DNA from: Crossiella sp. CA-258035
Lineage (GTDB): Bacteria; Actinomycetota; Actinomycetes; Mycobacteriales; Pseudonocardiaceae
Assembly: GCF_030064675.1 (NCBI RefSeq)
Contig: NZ_CP116413.1
Span: 3,752,001-3,816,000 of the forward strand
Direction: 5' to 3'
DNA: 64,000 nt
Part shown: one piece after another, positions 43,512 to 54,467 of the stretch
Layout: every line of letters starts with the position of its first letter
How positions within the stretch are numbered: the first letter of the stretch is position 1
The notes under the pieces: generated by a model
Told to the model about the DNA's origin: nothing
The model's input: only the letters and a program-made list of their open reading frames with translations
Databases searched by the model: none
Program-made: the position numbers and the translations under genes

Positions 43512-43525
43512 TCGAAGCGCTTCGA
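43512..43525. promoter_or_regulatory. Perfect 14-bp LacI-type operator before GH95
   Basis: TCGAAGCGCTTCGA lies 18 bases before the GH95 start, overlapping the place where a leader transcript would begin. The AAGCGCTT core is the standard LacI-family centre and is shared with 31325. The LacI gene that converges on this GH95 (45765) is the obvious candidate to bind it. Confidence 0.75.
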
Positions 43526-43543
43526 CAAGAAGGCGGTAGCGGC

Positions 43544-45772
43544 GTGGTCACCAGCGCTGACGCGGCTCGGCACGGCGCGGACACCCTGCTGTGGTTCCGC
43601 ACGCCCGCCCAGGTCTGGGAGGAGGCGCTGCCGCTGGGCACCGGGCGGCTGGGGGCGATGGCCTTCGGCGGAGTGGACCGCGAGCTGCTCCAGCTCAACG
43701 ACGACCGGCTGTGGACCGGCGGGCCGATGCGGCCGCCGCACGGCGATCCGACCGCGGTGGCACGCGCCCGGCGGCTCGCGCTGGCCGGTGACGCGGCGGG
43801 CGCGGATGCCCTGCTGCGGACCATCCAGGGCCCGGACACCGCTCGCTACCTCCCGCTCGCCGACCTGTGGCTGGACGTGCGCCTCGTCGGGCGGGACGGG
43901 ACGTCCGGGGCCTACCGGCGGCGGCTGGACCTGGGCACCGGGGTGCAGACGGTCAGCTACCGGGTCGGGGACGTTGGGGTGCAACGGGAAGCGGTGTGCC
44001 ATCCAGGTCTGCACGTGCTGGCCTGGCGGGTGCGGGCCGAGGGCGGCAACGCGGTCGAGGTGGCGGTGCGGCTGGAGAACGCCCTTGGTGGCAACGGTTT
44101 CGGCGGCGGTGACGTGACCGGGCTGTCCGGTGTGGCCGGGATGGCCTACGCGGTGGCGGCCGTGGTCGAGCGGGACGGGCCGGACGCGGTGACCGTGTAC
44201 GTGGCCACCGAGGCGGGATACCGCGGCCCGGACACCGAGCCGGAACGGGATCCGGCCGAGTGTGCCCGGCTGGCCACCGCGCGCGCCGAACAGGCCCGGT
44301 GGCTGGGCTGGGCGCGGTTGCGGGCGGAAGCCGTTGCCGCGCACCGGGAACTGTTCGACCGGGTGCGGCTGGACCTCGGGCAGGCCCCCGACCTGCCGAC
44401 CGACGAGCGGATCACGCGCGCGGACCCGGGGCTGGCCGCGCTGCTGTTCCACTTCGGGCGCTACCTGCTGATCACCAGCTCGCGGCCGGGCACGCTGCCG
44501 GCCAACCTGCAGGGCATCTGGAACCCGCATGTGGAGCCGCCGTGGCGGGGCAACTACACGCTCAACATCAACCTGCCGATGAACTACTGGCCCGCCGAGG
44601 TCACCGGGCTGCCCGAGTGCCACGAACCGCTGCTGGAGTTCGTCGAACGGCTGGCCACCCACGGCCAGCTGGTGGCCAAGGCGCTCTACGCCGCGCCCGG
44701 CTGGACGGCCCACCACAACAGCGACCCGTGGTGCCTGGCCACCCCGGTGGGCGAGGGCACCGGCGATCCGGCGTGGGCGAACTGGCCGATGGCCGGCGCC
44801 TGGCTGTGCCTGCACCTGTGGCAGCACTTCGAGTTCGGCGGCGACCTGGACTGGCTGCGCGAGCGGGCCTGGCCGGTGATCCGCGGCGCGGCGGAGTTCT
44901 GCGCGGCCTGGCTGATCGAGCACGAGGGCGGGCTGACCACCGCGCCGTCGACCTCGCCGGAGAACCACTACCTCGACGCCGCGGGTCAGCCTGCCGCGGT
45001 GGGCGTCGGCGCGACCATGGACCTGGCGCTGACCTGGGAGCTGTTCCGCTGCCTCGCCGCGGCCGCGGAGGCGCTCGGCCTGACCGGGGACGAGGTGGTG
45101 GCGCGCGCGGACGCGTTGCTGTGCAGGCTGCCCGCGCCGCCGCTCGGCGCACGCGGTCAGCTGCTGGAGTGGGCGGCCGAGCTGCCCGACGCCGAACCGG
45201 GCCACCGGCACGTCTCCCACCTGGTCGGCCTGTACCCGGGGCAGCGGATCGACCCGGTGCGCACCCCGGCGCTGGCCGCGGCGGCCCGGCGGGCGCTGCT
45301 GGCGCGGGGCGACGCGGGCACCGGCTGGTCGCTGGCCTGGAAGACCGCGCTGTGGGCCCGGCTCGGTGACCGCGACCGCGCCGCGGAGCTGCTCGCCCAG
45401 TTCCTGGCCGATGCCACCGTGCGCAGCGGGCAGGGCGGTGTGTACCGCAACCTGTTCTGCGCGCACCCGCCGTTCCAGATCGACGGCAACTTCGGCATCA
45501 CCGCGGCCATCGCCGAGATGCTGGTGCAGGGCCATCCGGGCGAGCTGCGGCTGCTGCCCGCGCTGCCCAGGGCCTGGCCCCGCGGTTCGGTGCTGGGCCT
45601 GCGCGCACCTGGCGGCGTCACCGTGGATCTGGCCTGGGATGACGGCGAGCTGACCACGGTGGTCGTGCACGGCCTCCGGTCGCCGATCGCGGTGCGCTAC
45701 CGGGACCACCTGGCGCGCCTGGGGCCCGGCGGCCACCAGGTGCTCGACGGCAGACTGACCGGGCTCAGTTGA
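43544..45772 (+). CDS. Cytoplasmic GH95 alpha-L-fucosidase/alpha-L-galactosidase
   Basis: A 742-residue protein without a signal peptide, so it probably acts on imported oligosaccharides. The GH95 features are clear: LWFRTPAQVWEEALPLGTGRLGAMAFG near the start, the Asn pair in NYTLNINLPMNYWPAEVTG, likely acid Glu E542 in QLLEWAAELPDAEPGHRHVSHL, and the QIDGNFGITAAIAEML segment with the Asp. GH95 inverts alpha-1,2-fucose; some members prefer alpha-L-galactose. Xyloglucan or arabinogalactan fucose is likely here. A secreted paralogue lies at 55663. A LacI-type palindrome lies just upstream, and the gene overlaps the LacI gene tail to tail. Confidence 0.93.
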   Translation: MVTSADAARHGADTLLWFRTPAQVWEEALPLGTGRLGAMAFGGVDRELLQLNDDRLWTGGPMRPPHGDPTAVARARRLALAGDAAGADALLRTIQGPDTARYLPLADLWLDVRLVGRDGTSGAYRRRLDLGTGVQTVSYRVGDVGVQREAVCHPGLHVLAWRVRAEGGNAVEVAVRLENALGGNGFGGGDVTGLSGVAGMAYAVAAVVERDGPDAVTVYVATEAGYRGPDTEPERDPAECARLATARAEQARWLGWARLRAEAVAAHRELFDRVRLDLGQAPDLPTDERITRADPGLAALLFHFGRYLLITSSRPGTLPANLQGIWNPHVEPPWRGNYTLNINLPMNYWPAEVTGLPECHEPLLEFVERLATHGQLVAKALYAAPGWTAHHNSDPWCLATPVGEGTGDPAWANWPMAGAWLCLHLWQHFEFGGDLDWLRERAWPVIRGAAEFCAAWLIEHEGGLTTAPSTSPENHYLDAAGQPAAVGVGATMDLALTWELFRCLAAAAEALGLTGDEVVARADALLCRLPAPPLGARGQLLEWAAELPDAEPGHRHVSHLVGLYPGQRIDPVRTPALAAAARRALLARGDAGTGWSLAWKTALWARLGDRDRAAELLAQFLADATVRSGQGGVYRNLFCAHPPFQIDGNFGITAAIAEMLVQGHPGELRLLPALPRAWPRGSVLGLRAPGGVTVDLAWDDGELTTVVVHGLRSPIAVRYRDHLARLGPGGHQVLDGRLTGLS

Positions 45773-46769
45773 GGGCGGTGGTGCTGCCGCGGTCGGTGAG
45801 CCGGGGCTGGAGCAGCCGCACCTCCGGCGGGTGCTCCTGTTCGAGCCGGGACATCACCATCTCGACCGCCATCGCGCCCAGCTCGTCCACCGGAATGGCG
45901 ACCGAGGTGAGTGGCACGGACTGGTTCTCCGCGACCTCGTCCGGGCACAGCGTGATCACCGACAGGTCCTCGGGCACCCGCAGCGACCGGCGTTGCAGCT
46001 CCAGCAGCAGCGAACCCAGCACCGCCTCGTTGTGCACCACCAGGCCGGTGACCGCGCGTCCGGGAGCCAGCACCTCGTCCAGGCACCGCACCACCGCGTC
46101 GTAGGCGGGGGAGCAGGGATGCGCCGAGGAGGTCAGGCCGCGCTTGCCGGCCTCGCCCTCGAACCCGGCCAGCAGCCGCGCGGCGTAGCTGGTGCCCCGC
46201 TGGTACACCGCGGGGGGCGAGCCGATCAGCGCGATCGAGCGGTGGCCGCGCTCGCCGAGGTGGGCGGCCAGCTGCCGGCCCGCGGCGGCGAAGTCGAGGT
46301 CGGCGCAGCTGAGCCCGTCGTGGTCGTCGGGCATGCCGAGCAGCACCACCGGCGCGTCCACCGCGCGCAGCTCGGGCACCCGCGGATCCGCGCTCTCCAC
46401 GTCCATCACGATGATCGCGTCCGCCATCGCCCGCGCGGTGACCCGGTGCGCCTCACCGGGACCGGCCTCGTTGGTCAGCAGCAGCACGTCGTAGTCGTGG
46501 GCGCGCGCGGCCGAGGCGATCGCGGAGACGAACTGCATGATCACCGGCATGTTCAGCCCGGACCGCAACGGCACCACCAGGCCGAGCACCTGGGACCGGT
46601 TCGAGGCCAGCGCGCGGGCCCCGGCGTTGGGGTGGTAGCCGAGCGCGGCGATGCTGCGCTGCACCCGGCGCCTGGTCGCCTCGGAGATGGCCCGCTTGCC
46701 GCTGAGCACGTAGGAGACGGTGCTGGTGGAGACCCCGGCGTGGCGGGCGACCTCTTTGATGGTGATCAT
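45765..46769 (-). CDS. LacI-family transcriptional repressor
   Basis: A 334-residue protein; the ATG at 46769 has AAGGG five bases upstream. HTH and hinge are typical (ITIKEVARHAGVSTSTVSYVLS; GARALASN), followed by the sugar-binding effector domain. It is close to the LacI protein at 715-1722 over the whole length. It converges with the GH95 gene (8-base overlap of the ends), whose upstream palindrome at 43512 it may bind. Effector unknown, probably a fucosylated or xylosylated oligosaccharide if it controls GH95. Confidence 0.92.
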   Translation of the reverse strand: MITIKEVARHAGVSTSTVSYVLSGKRAISEATRRRVQRSIAALGYHPNAGARALASNRSQVLGLVVPLRSGLNMPVIMQFVSAIASAARAHDYDVLLLTNEAGPGEAHRVTARAMADAIIVMDVESADPRVPELRAVDAPVVLLGMPDDHDGLSCADLDFAAAGRQLAAHLGERGHRSIALIGSPPAVYQRGTSYAARLLAGFEGEAGKRGLTSSAHPCSPAYDAVVRCLDEVLAPGRAVTGLVVHNEAVLGSLLLELQRRSLRVPEDLSVITLCPDEVAENQSVPLTSVAIPVDELGAMAVEMVMSRLEQEHPPEVRLLQPRLTDRGSTTALN

Positions 46770-46931
46770 GCCCGCCCTTCGCGCCACGCCGGTTGCCTGC
46801 CAGGCATGGTAGTGCCACCGCGGCCGCGGTCAGCCGAAGACTCGGCGCTGGATCTCGCGGCGGTAGTCGGCGAGCGTGTTGTCCAGGTGCACCCCGGTCG
46901 CGTGGGCGGAGCCGACCCCCTCGGTGCGGTG

Positions 46932-47630
46932 CTACTCCTCGGCGGTCCGACCCGCTTCGTGCGCCTGGCGCAGCCACCGCTCGGTGGTGCTGACGTGCAT
47001 GAGGGCCGCCGCCTGCGCGAGGCCGGCGTCGCCTTCGACGAGTGCGGCGTAGATGGCCTCGTGTTCGGCCAGGGTGCGGTCGGCGGAACCGGCCTCGACC
47101 AGGCCGCGCCACACCCGGGCGCGCAGGGTGCTGCTGGAGATGCCGTCGACGATCGTGGTCAGGGTCTCGTTGCCGGTGGCCGCGACGACCGCGCGGTGGA
47201 AGGCGGCGTCGTGCTTGTTGAGCAGCTCGACGTCCTCCCTGGCCGCGTGCATCGCGTCCAGGTGGCCGCGGATCTCGGCGAGGTGGGCGGGGGTGGCTCT
47301 GGTGGCGGCGAGTCCGGTGGCAATTGGCTCGAACAGGCGGCGTGCCTCGGTGAGTTCGAGCAAGGTGTTGTCCTGCATCAGCTCCACCGCCAGGCCGAGT
47401 CCTTCGAGCAGGACGGCGGGGGCGAGGCTGGTGACATAGGTGCCGTCACCGCGGCGCACGTCGAGTACCCGGGTGACGGCCAATGCCTTGACCGCCTCGC
47501 GCATGGGGCTGCGGGAGATGCCCAGTTCGGCGGCCAACTGCTGTTCAGGCGGCAGTTTCGCGCCGGGTGGCAGCTTCCCGGACTGGATCAGCGCGCGGAT
47601 GCGGGCGATCGCCTCGTCGGTGAGGGACAC
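46932..47630 (-). CDS. GntR-family (FadR/FCD subfamily) regulator
   Basis: A 232-residue protein: N-terminal GntR winged helix (LPPGAKLPPEQQLAAELGISRSPMREAVKALAV; RRGDGTYVTSL) and a C-terminal all-helical FCD domain with the metal/ligand His residues (HDAAFHRAVVAATGN). FadR-type proteins often control sugar-acid or fatty-acid genes. It starts at a GTG near which an inverted repeat (47647-47663) suggests autoregulation. The frame continues past the TAG stop for 33 codons to 46830 (GVGSAHATGVHLDNTLADYRR), which may be chance or a lost C-terminal end. The genes it controls are not evident. Confidence 0.9.
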   Translation of the reverse strand: MSLTDEAIARIRALIQSGKLPPGAKLPPEQQLAAELGISRSPMREAVKALAVTRVLDVRRGDGTYVTSLAPAVLLEGLGLAVELMQDNTLLELTEARRLFEPIATGLAATRATPAHLAEIRGHLDAMHAAREDVELLNKHDAAFHRAVVAATGNETLTTIVDGISSSTLRARVWRGLVEAGSADRTLAEHEAIYAALVEGDAGLAQAAALMHVSTTERWLRQAHEAGRTAEE

Positions 47631-47646
47631 GCCTCGACCATACGGC

Positions 47647-47727
47647 CAGACATATGACGTCTGTTACCGACTGAAGTAGTGACTGGACGATCCGGCCCGC
47701 TTCTTCTATACATACATATGTTGTCTG
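47647..47727. promoter_or_regulatory. GntR-type inverted repeats upstream of the FadR-like gene
   Basis: CAGACATATGACGTCTG (47647-47663) has CAGAC/GTCTG arms, and CATACATATGTTGTCTG (47711-47727) repeats the CATATG and GTCTG elements. Both lie directly before the GntR start (minus strand) in the gap that also leads to the GH27 fusion gene. A regulator binding its own promoter is the simplest reading. Confidence 0.55.
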
Positions 47728-47958
47728 CGGTCCGCATCGCCGGCGACGAAGGAGTCCACGAACCGAGCAGCGGCCACCGGCGTGACCAGCCGGGTGGTCC
47801 GCCGACTCACCGGGAACGCGGCACTGACCCAGCGGTCCAGTTGTCGCGGCATTGCCCTGTTCCCGAATAGCGGTGAATGCTCGGGACGTAGTCTTTTCGA
47901 AATGCCGGTAATTGTGCTCCGGAACCGTGAACAGGCCGTCTGACGAGCCTGTTCGATG

Positions 47959-47980
47959 AATTCGACCACGGTGTCGAATT
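47959..47980. promoter_or_regulatory. AATTCGAC-N6-GTCGAATT inverted repeat
   Basis: Two perfect 8-base arms with a six-base spacer, 98 bases before the GH27 fusion start. The GTCGAAT half-site also occurs in the GH16 leader (10821-10855). Confidence 0.5.
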
Positions 47981-48020
47981 AGGTCCCCGGAATGGACGCA
48001 TTGTTCAGTCGAGTAGCGTC

Positions 48021-48036
48021 ATGTTAGCGTTCACAT
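48021..48036. promoter_or_regulatory. LacI-like imperfect palindrome before the GH27 fusion
   Basis: ATGTTAGCGTTCACAT: 12 of 16 positions symmetrical with a central CG, 42 bases before the start. It resembles ATGTTAGCGCTAACAT-type LacI operators of other actinomycetes. Confidence 0.5.
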
Positions 48037-48077
48037 TAACGTTGTATTACGGCTCGTACGAACCTATTGGGGTTCTC

Positions 48078-50345
48078 ATGCGCGGTAAATCGTTTGTTCC
48101 CAGTCGTGGTGCGCGGGCGCTGGGCGTCCTCGTCTCCGCCCTGCTGGCCGCGGCGGTGCTCGCCGGTGTCCCGGCCGGCGCCGCACCCGCCGCCGACCTG
48201 CGGGTGATGCCGCTGGGTGACTCGATCACCGAAGGCGTGGCCGTGCCCGGCGCGTACCGGACCGGGCTGTGGCGACGGCTGACCGGGGCGGGGCACCGGG
48301 TGGACTTCGTGGGGTCGCTGGCCAACGGGCCGTCGAGCCTGGGGGACCGCGACCACGAGGGGCATCCCGGCTGGCGGATCGACCAGATCGAGGCCAACGT
48401 CACCGGCTGGCTGCGGCGGCACACCCCGCGCACGGTGTTGCTGCACATCGGCACCAACGACGTGCTGCAGAACCGCGACCTGCCGAACGCGCCGGCCCGA
48501 CTGTCCACATTGCTCGATCGCATCACCGCGGCCGCACCGGCCGCCGAGGTGCTCGTCGCCACCATCATCCCGCTGGCCAACCCCGGCCAGGAGGCGAACG
48601 TGCGCGCGTACAACGCCAGGATCCCCGGCATCGTGCGGAGCAAGGTGAACGCGGGCAAGCGGGTGCGCCTGGTCGACATGCACGCCGCGCTGCGCCCCGC
48701 CGACCTCTACGACGGCATCCACCCGAGCGCGGCGGGCCACGACAAGATGGCCGCGGCCTGGTTCAGCGCGCTGCGGACGGCACCGGAGACCGTCGGCGCG
48801 CCGGAGGCGGACAACCCGGCGGCCACCCCGCCGCTGGGGTGGAACAGCTGGAACAGCTTCGGCTGCAACGTCAACGAGACCACGGTCCGCCAGGCGGCCG
48901 ACGCGATGGTCAGCTCGGGGATGCGGACGGCGGGCTACCAGTACGTGGTGGTCGACGACTGCTGGTTCGACCCGCAGCGCGACGCCCAGGGCAACCTGCG
49001 GGCCAACCCGACCAAGTTCCCGAGCGGGATGAAGGCGCTGGGGGACTACATCCACAGCCGGGGCCTGAAGTTCGGCATCTACCAGGTGCCGACCGAGCGC
49101 ACGTGCGCCCAGCGGGTGGGCAACTACCCTGGCCAGACCGGCAGCAAGGGGCACGAGGCCCAGGACGCCCGCACCTTCGCCTCCTGGGGGGTGGACTACC
49201 TCAAGTACGACTGGTGCTCGCCGGAGGGCAGCAGGGACGAGCAGGTCGCCCGGTTCCGGCTGATGCGGGACGCGTTGCGCGCCACCGGGCGGCCGATCGT
49301 CTACAGCATCAACCCGAACAGCTTCCACACGATCACCGGGGACGAGTACGACTGGGGCCAGGTCGCCGACCTGTGGCGCACCACCGAGGACCTGCTCGAC
49401 ATCTGGCAGAACGGCAACGTCAACAGCTACCCGATGGGGGTCGGCAACGTCGTCGACATCAACGCTCCGCTGGCCGCGCAGAACCGGCCGGGCCACTTCA
49501 ACGACCCCGACATGCTGGTGGTCGGCAGGCCGGGACTGTCGCTGACCGAGTCGCGCGCGCACTTCGCGCTGTGGGCGCTGATGGCCGCGCCGCTGATGGC
49601 AGGCAACGACATCCGCACCATGTCCGCTGACGTGAGCGCGATCCTGCGCAACTCCCGGCTGCTCGCGGTGAACCAGGACCGCCTCGGCCTCGGTGGCAAG
49701 CGGGTCCGCGACGACGGCGCGACCGAGGTCTTCGCCAAGCCGCTGGCCGACGGCTCGGTGGCGGTCGGCCTGTTCAACCGCGGCGGCGGCGCGGCCACGA
49801 TCAGCACCACGGCCGCGCAGATCGGCCTCGCCGGCGGCTCGTTCACCCTGACCGACCTGTGGACCGGGGTCACGGCCGCCAGCAGTGGCCAGATCAGCGC
49901 GAACGTGCCCGCGCACGGCGTCGCGGTGTACCGGGTCTCCGGTGGGACTCCGTTGGCCAGCACGACCTCCCGGCTGCGGGGCGGGTCGGGCCGCTGCCTC
50001 GACGTCGACAACGGCTCGACCGCATCCGGTGCGGCCGCGGTGATCTGGGACTGCCACACCGCCGCGAACCAGCTGTGGACGACCTGGGCCGGCGGCGAGG
50101 TCCGGGTCTTCGGCGACAAGTGCCTGGACGCGGAGAACCGGGGCACCGCCAACGGAACCCGGGTGTTCACCTGGCCCTGCAACGGTCAGGACAACCAGAA
50201 GTGGACCCTCAACGCCAACGGTTCGGTCACCAACGTCCACTCCGGACTGTGCCTGGCCGTCAACCAGGCCGCCACCGCCAACGGGTCGCGGCTGGTCCTG
50301 TGGACCTGCAACGACCAACCCAGCCAGCAGTGGGCTCGCGCCTGA
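48078..50345 (+). CDS. Secreted fusion: CE3-type esterase, GH27 alpha-galactosidase, ricin-type CBM13
   Basis: A 755-residue three-part protein with a signal to about residue 38 (PAGAAPAAD). Residues 40-230 are an SGNH esterase like CE3 acetylxylan esterases: S49 in MPLGDSITE, GTNDVLQN and DGIHPSAAGHD. Residues 250-610 are GH27: PPLGWNSWNSFGCN, VVDDCW, nucleophile D378 in YLKYDWC and acid/base D478 in FNDPDML. Residues 625-755 are a ricin-B trefoil with QxW repeats (NQLWTTW, NQKWTLN, SQQWARA). GH27 members are alpha-galactosidases or beta-L-arabinopyranosidases. A start at 48021 would put the operator inside the gene; the ATG at 48078 gives the signal. First gene of the 48-59 kb operon. Confidence 0.92.
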   Translation: MRGKSFVPSRGARALGVLVSALLAAAVLAGVPAGAAPAADLRVMPLGDSITEGVAVPGAYRTGLWRRLTGAGHRVDFVGSLANGPSSLGDRDHEGHPGWRIDQIEANVTGWLRRHTPRTVLLHIGTNDVLQNRDLPNAPARLSTLLDRITAAAPAAEVLVATIIPLANPGQEANVRAYNARIPGIVRSKVNAGKRVRLVDMHAALRPADLYDGIHPSAAGHDKMAAAWFSALRTAPETVGAPEADNPAATPPLGWNSWNSFGCNVNETTVRQAADAMVSSGMRTAGYQYVVVDDCWFDPQRDAQGNLRANPTKFPSGMKALGDYIHSRGLKFGIYQVPTERTCAQRVGNYPGQTGSKGHEAQDARTFASWGVDYLKYDWCSPEGSRDEQVARFRLMRDALRATGRPIVYSINPNSFHTITGDEYDWGQVADLWRTTEDLLDIWQNGNVNSYPMGVGNVVDINAPLAAQNRPGHFNDPDMLVVGRPGLSLTESRAHFALWALMAAPLMAGNDIRTMSADVSAILRNSRLLAVNQDRLGLGGKRVRDDGATEVFAKPLADGSVAVGLFNRGGGAATISTTAAQIGLAGGSFTLTDLWTGVTAASSGQISANVPAHGVAVYRVSGGTPLASTTSRLRGGSGRCLDVDNGSTASGAAAVIWDCHTAANQLWTTWAGGEVRVFGDKCLDAENRGTANGTRVFTWPCNGQDNQKWTLNANGSVTNVHSGLCLAVNQAATANGSRLVLWTCNDQPSQQWARA

Positions 50346-50364
50346 CCAGGGAAGGGCCAGTGTG

Positions 50365-51969
50365 ATGTCACGTCAACGAAGACTGCGCAGCGCGGCCTTG
50401 GCCATCGCGGCGACCCTCAGCCTGCTGGTCAGCGTCACCGGCGCGGCACCGGCCGACCCCGTGCCCCAGCCGAGCGCGACGTACAACAATCCGTTGCTGT
50501 GGCAGGACTTCGCGGATCCGGACATCATCCGGGTCGGCGACACCTACTACTACTCGGCCTCCACCATGCACTACTCGCCGGGCGCGCCGATCCTGCGCTC
50601 CTACGACCTGGTGCACTGGGAGGTGGCCGGTCAGTCGGTGCCGAAGCTGGACTTCGGCGCGAAGTACGACCTCAACGGCGGCCGGGGCTACGTCCGGGGC
50701 GTTTGGGCCTCCTTCCTCAACCACCGCAAGAGCGACAACACGTTCTACTGGGGTGGCTGCGTCGACTTCGACAAGACGCACATCTACACCGCGGCCGCGG
50801 TCGAGGGGCCGTGGCGGCGGCACACCACCATCAACAAGTGCTACTACGACGCCGGTCTGTTGATCGACGACAACGACACGATGTACGTGGCCTACGGCAA
50901 CAAGAACATCAGCGTCGCGCAGCTGTCGCCGGACGGCCGGACCGAGGTGCGCTCGCAGCAGGTGTTCAGCACTCCGCCGGACATCGGCACCCTGGAAGGC
51001 GCCCGGTTCTACAAGCGCGGCAACGACTACTACATCTTCCTCACCCGCCCCGCGAACGGGCAGTACATCCTGAAGTCGACCAACGGACCCTTCGGGCCGT
51101 ACGCGATCCAGCAGCTGCTGCTGGACATGCCGGGCCCGATCCAGGGCGGCGGCGTGCCGCACCAGGGCGGCCTGGTGCAGACCCAGCACGGTGACTGGCA
51201 CTACCTGGCCTTCGTCGACGCCTACCCCGGCGGCCGGGTGCCGGTGCTCGCGCCGGTCACCTGGACCGCCGACGGCTGGCCGCGGCTCCAGACCGTCAAC
51301 GGCGCATGGGGCAAGAGCTACCCGTTCCCGAAGCTGCCCTCGCGCCCGCTGAAACCGATGCTCGGCGTGGACACCTTCCCCGGCCCCGGACTCGGCCCCG
51401 AATGGGAGTGGAACCACAACCCCGACGACACGAAGTGGTCTGCCAGCAACGGTTTGCGGCTGCGGACGGCGACGGTCACCAACGACCTGTCCTCCGCGCG
51501 CAACACCCTGACCCACCGCATCACCGGCCCGAGCTCGACCGCGACGATCGCACTGGACCTCTCCGGCATGCGCGACGGCGACCGCACCGGGCTGGCCGTG
51601 CTGCGGGACTCCTCGGCCTGGATCGGGGTCAAGCGGGAAGGCGGCCGCAACCGCGTGGTGATGGTCAACGGCCTCACCATGGACGGCAGCTGGAACACCA
51701 CCGGCACCGGCCGCGAGGCCGCCGGCGCGAGCTTCAGCGGCAGCCGGATCTTCCTGCGTGCCAACGCCGACGTCCGGCCCGGCGCGGGCAGGCAGGCCCG
51801 CTTCTCCTACAGCGCCGACGGGGTGAACTTCACCCCGCTCGGGCCCGGGTTCACCCTGAACCACAACTGGACCTTCTTCATGGGCTACCGGTTCGCCATC
51901 TTCAACCACGCCACCCAGGCACTCGGCGGCGCGGTCACCCTCCAGCGCTTCGAGCTGACCACCCCGTAA
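50365..51969 (+). CDS. Secreted GH43 (subfamily-12-like) glycosidase with C-terminal sandwich
   Basis: A 534-residue protein, signal to about residue 30 (ADPVPQPS). The GH43 propeller shows base Asp in WQDFADPDIIRVGD, Asp in KCYYDAGLLIDDND and acid Glu in GTLEGARFYKRG. About residues 335-534 form a beta-xylosidase C-terminal concanavalin-like domain (LRLRTATVTNDLSSARNTLTHRI; ATIALDLSGMRDGDRTGLAV; ARFSYSADGVNFTPLG). Typical activities are beta-xylosidase and/or arabinofuranosidase. The gap from the fusion gene is 19 bases; ATG 50365 is preferred over GTG 50362. The two-domain, secreted form suggests action on polymers or long oligosaccharides. Confidence 0.9.
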   Translation: MSRQRRLRSAALAIAATLSLLVSVTGAAPADPVPQPSATYNNPLLWQDFADPDIIRVGDTYYYSASTMHYSPGAPILRSYDLVHWEVAGQSVPKLDFGAKYDLNGGRGYVRGVWASFLNHRKSDNTFYWGGCVDFDKTHIYTAAAVEGPWRRHTTINKCYYDAGLLIDDNDTMYVAYGNKNISVAQLSPDGRTEVRSQQVFSTPPDIGTLEGARFYKRGNDYYIFLTRPANGQYILKSTNGPFGPYAIQQLLLDMPGPIQGGGVPHQGGLVQTQHGDWHYLAFVDAYPGGRVPVLAPVTWTADGWPRLQTVNGAWGKSYPFPKLPSRPLKPMLGVDTFPGPGLGPEWEWNHNPDDTKWSASNGLRLRTATVTNDLSSARNTLTHRITGPSSTATIALDLSGMRDGDRTGLAVLRDSSAWIGVKREGGRNRVVMVNGLTMDGSWNTTGTGREAAGASFSGSRIFLRANADVRPGAGRQARFSYSADGVNFTPLGPGFTLNHNWTFFMGYRFAIFNHATQALGGAVTLQRFELTTP

Positions 51970-52006
51970 CCACCTTCCCGCTCGACCGTCGAAGGAAGGC
52001 GTCATC

Positions 52007-54432
<2,426 letters not shown>

Positions 54433-54467
54433 CCCCACATTCGTGAGCCTTCAGGAAGGAGACGCAC

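Larger units (their letters stand above)
43025..43543. other. 519-base divergent gap with two palindromes
   Basis: No intact gene is visible. Besides the palindromes at 43156 and 43512 it holds one copy of the iterated TCCACTGTGGAC palindrome (43180-43191) and a short minus-strand open frame (HPLFAAVHDRMSRSPQ) that vaguely resembles the start of SAM-dependent methyltransferases; it may be a gene remnant. Confidence 0.5.

Noticed and set aside
47706-47969. 87-residue minus-strand frame in the GntR-GH27 gap
   Set aside because: Overlaps the inverted repeat upstream of GH27, has no recognisable domain, and the region looks like a promoter.
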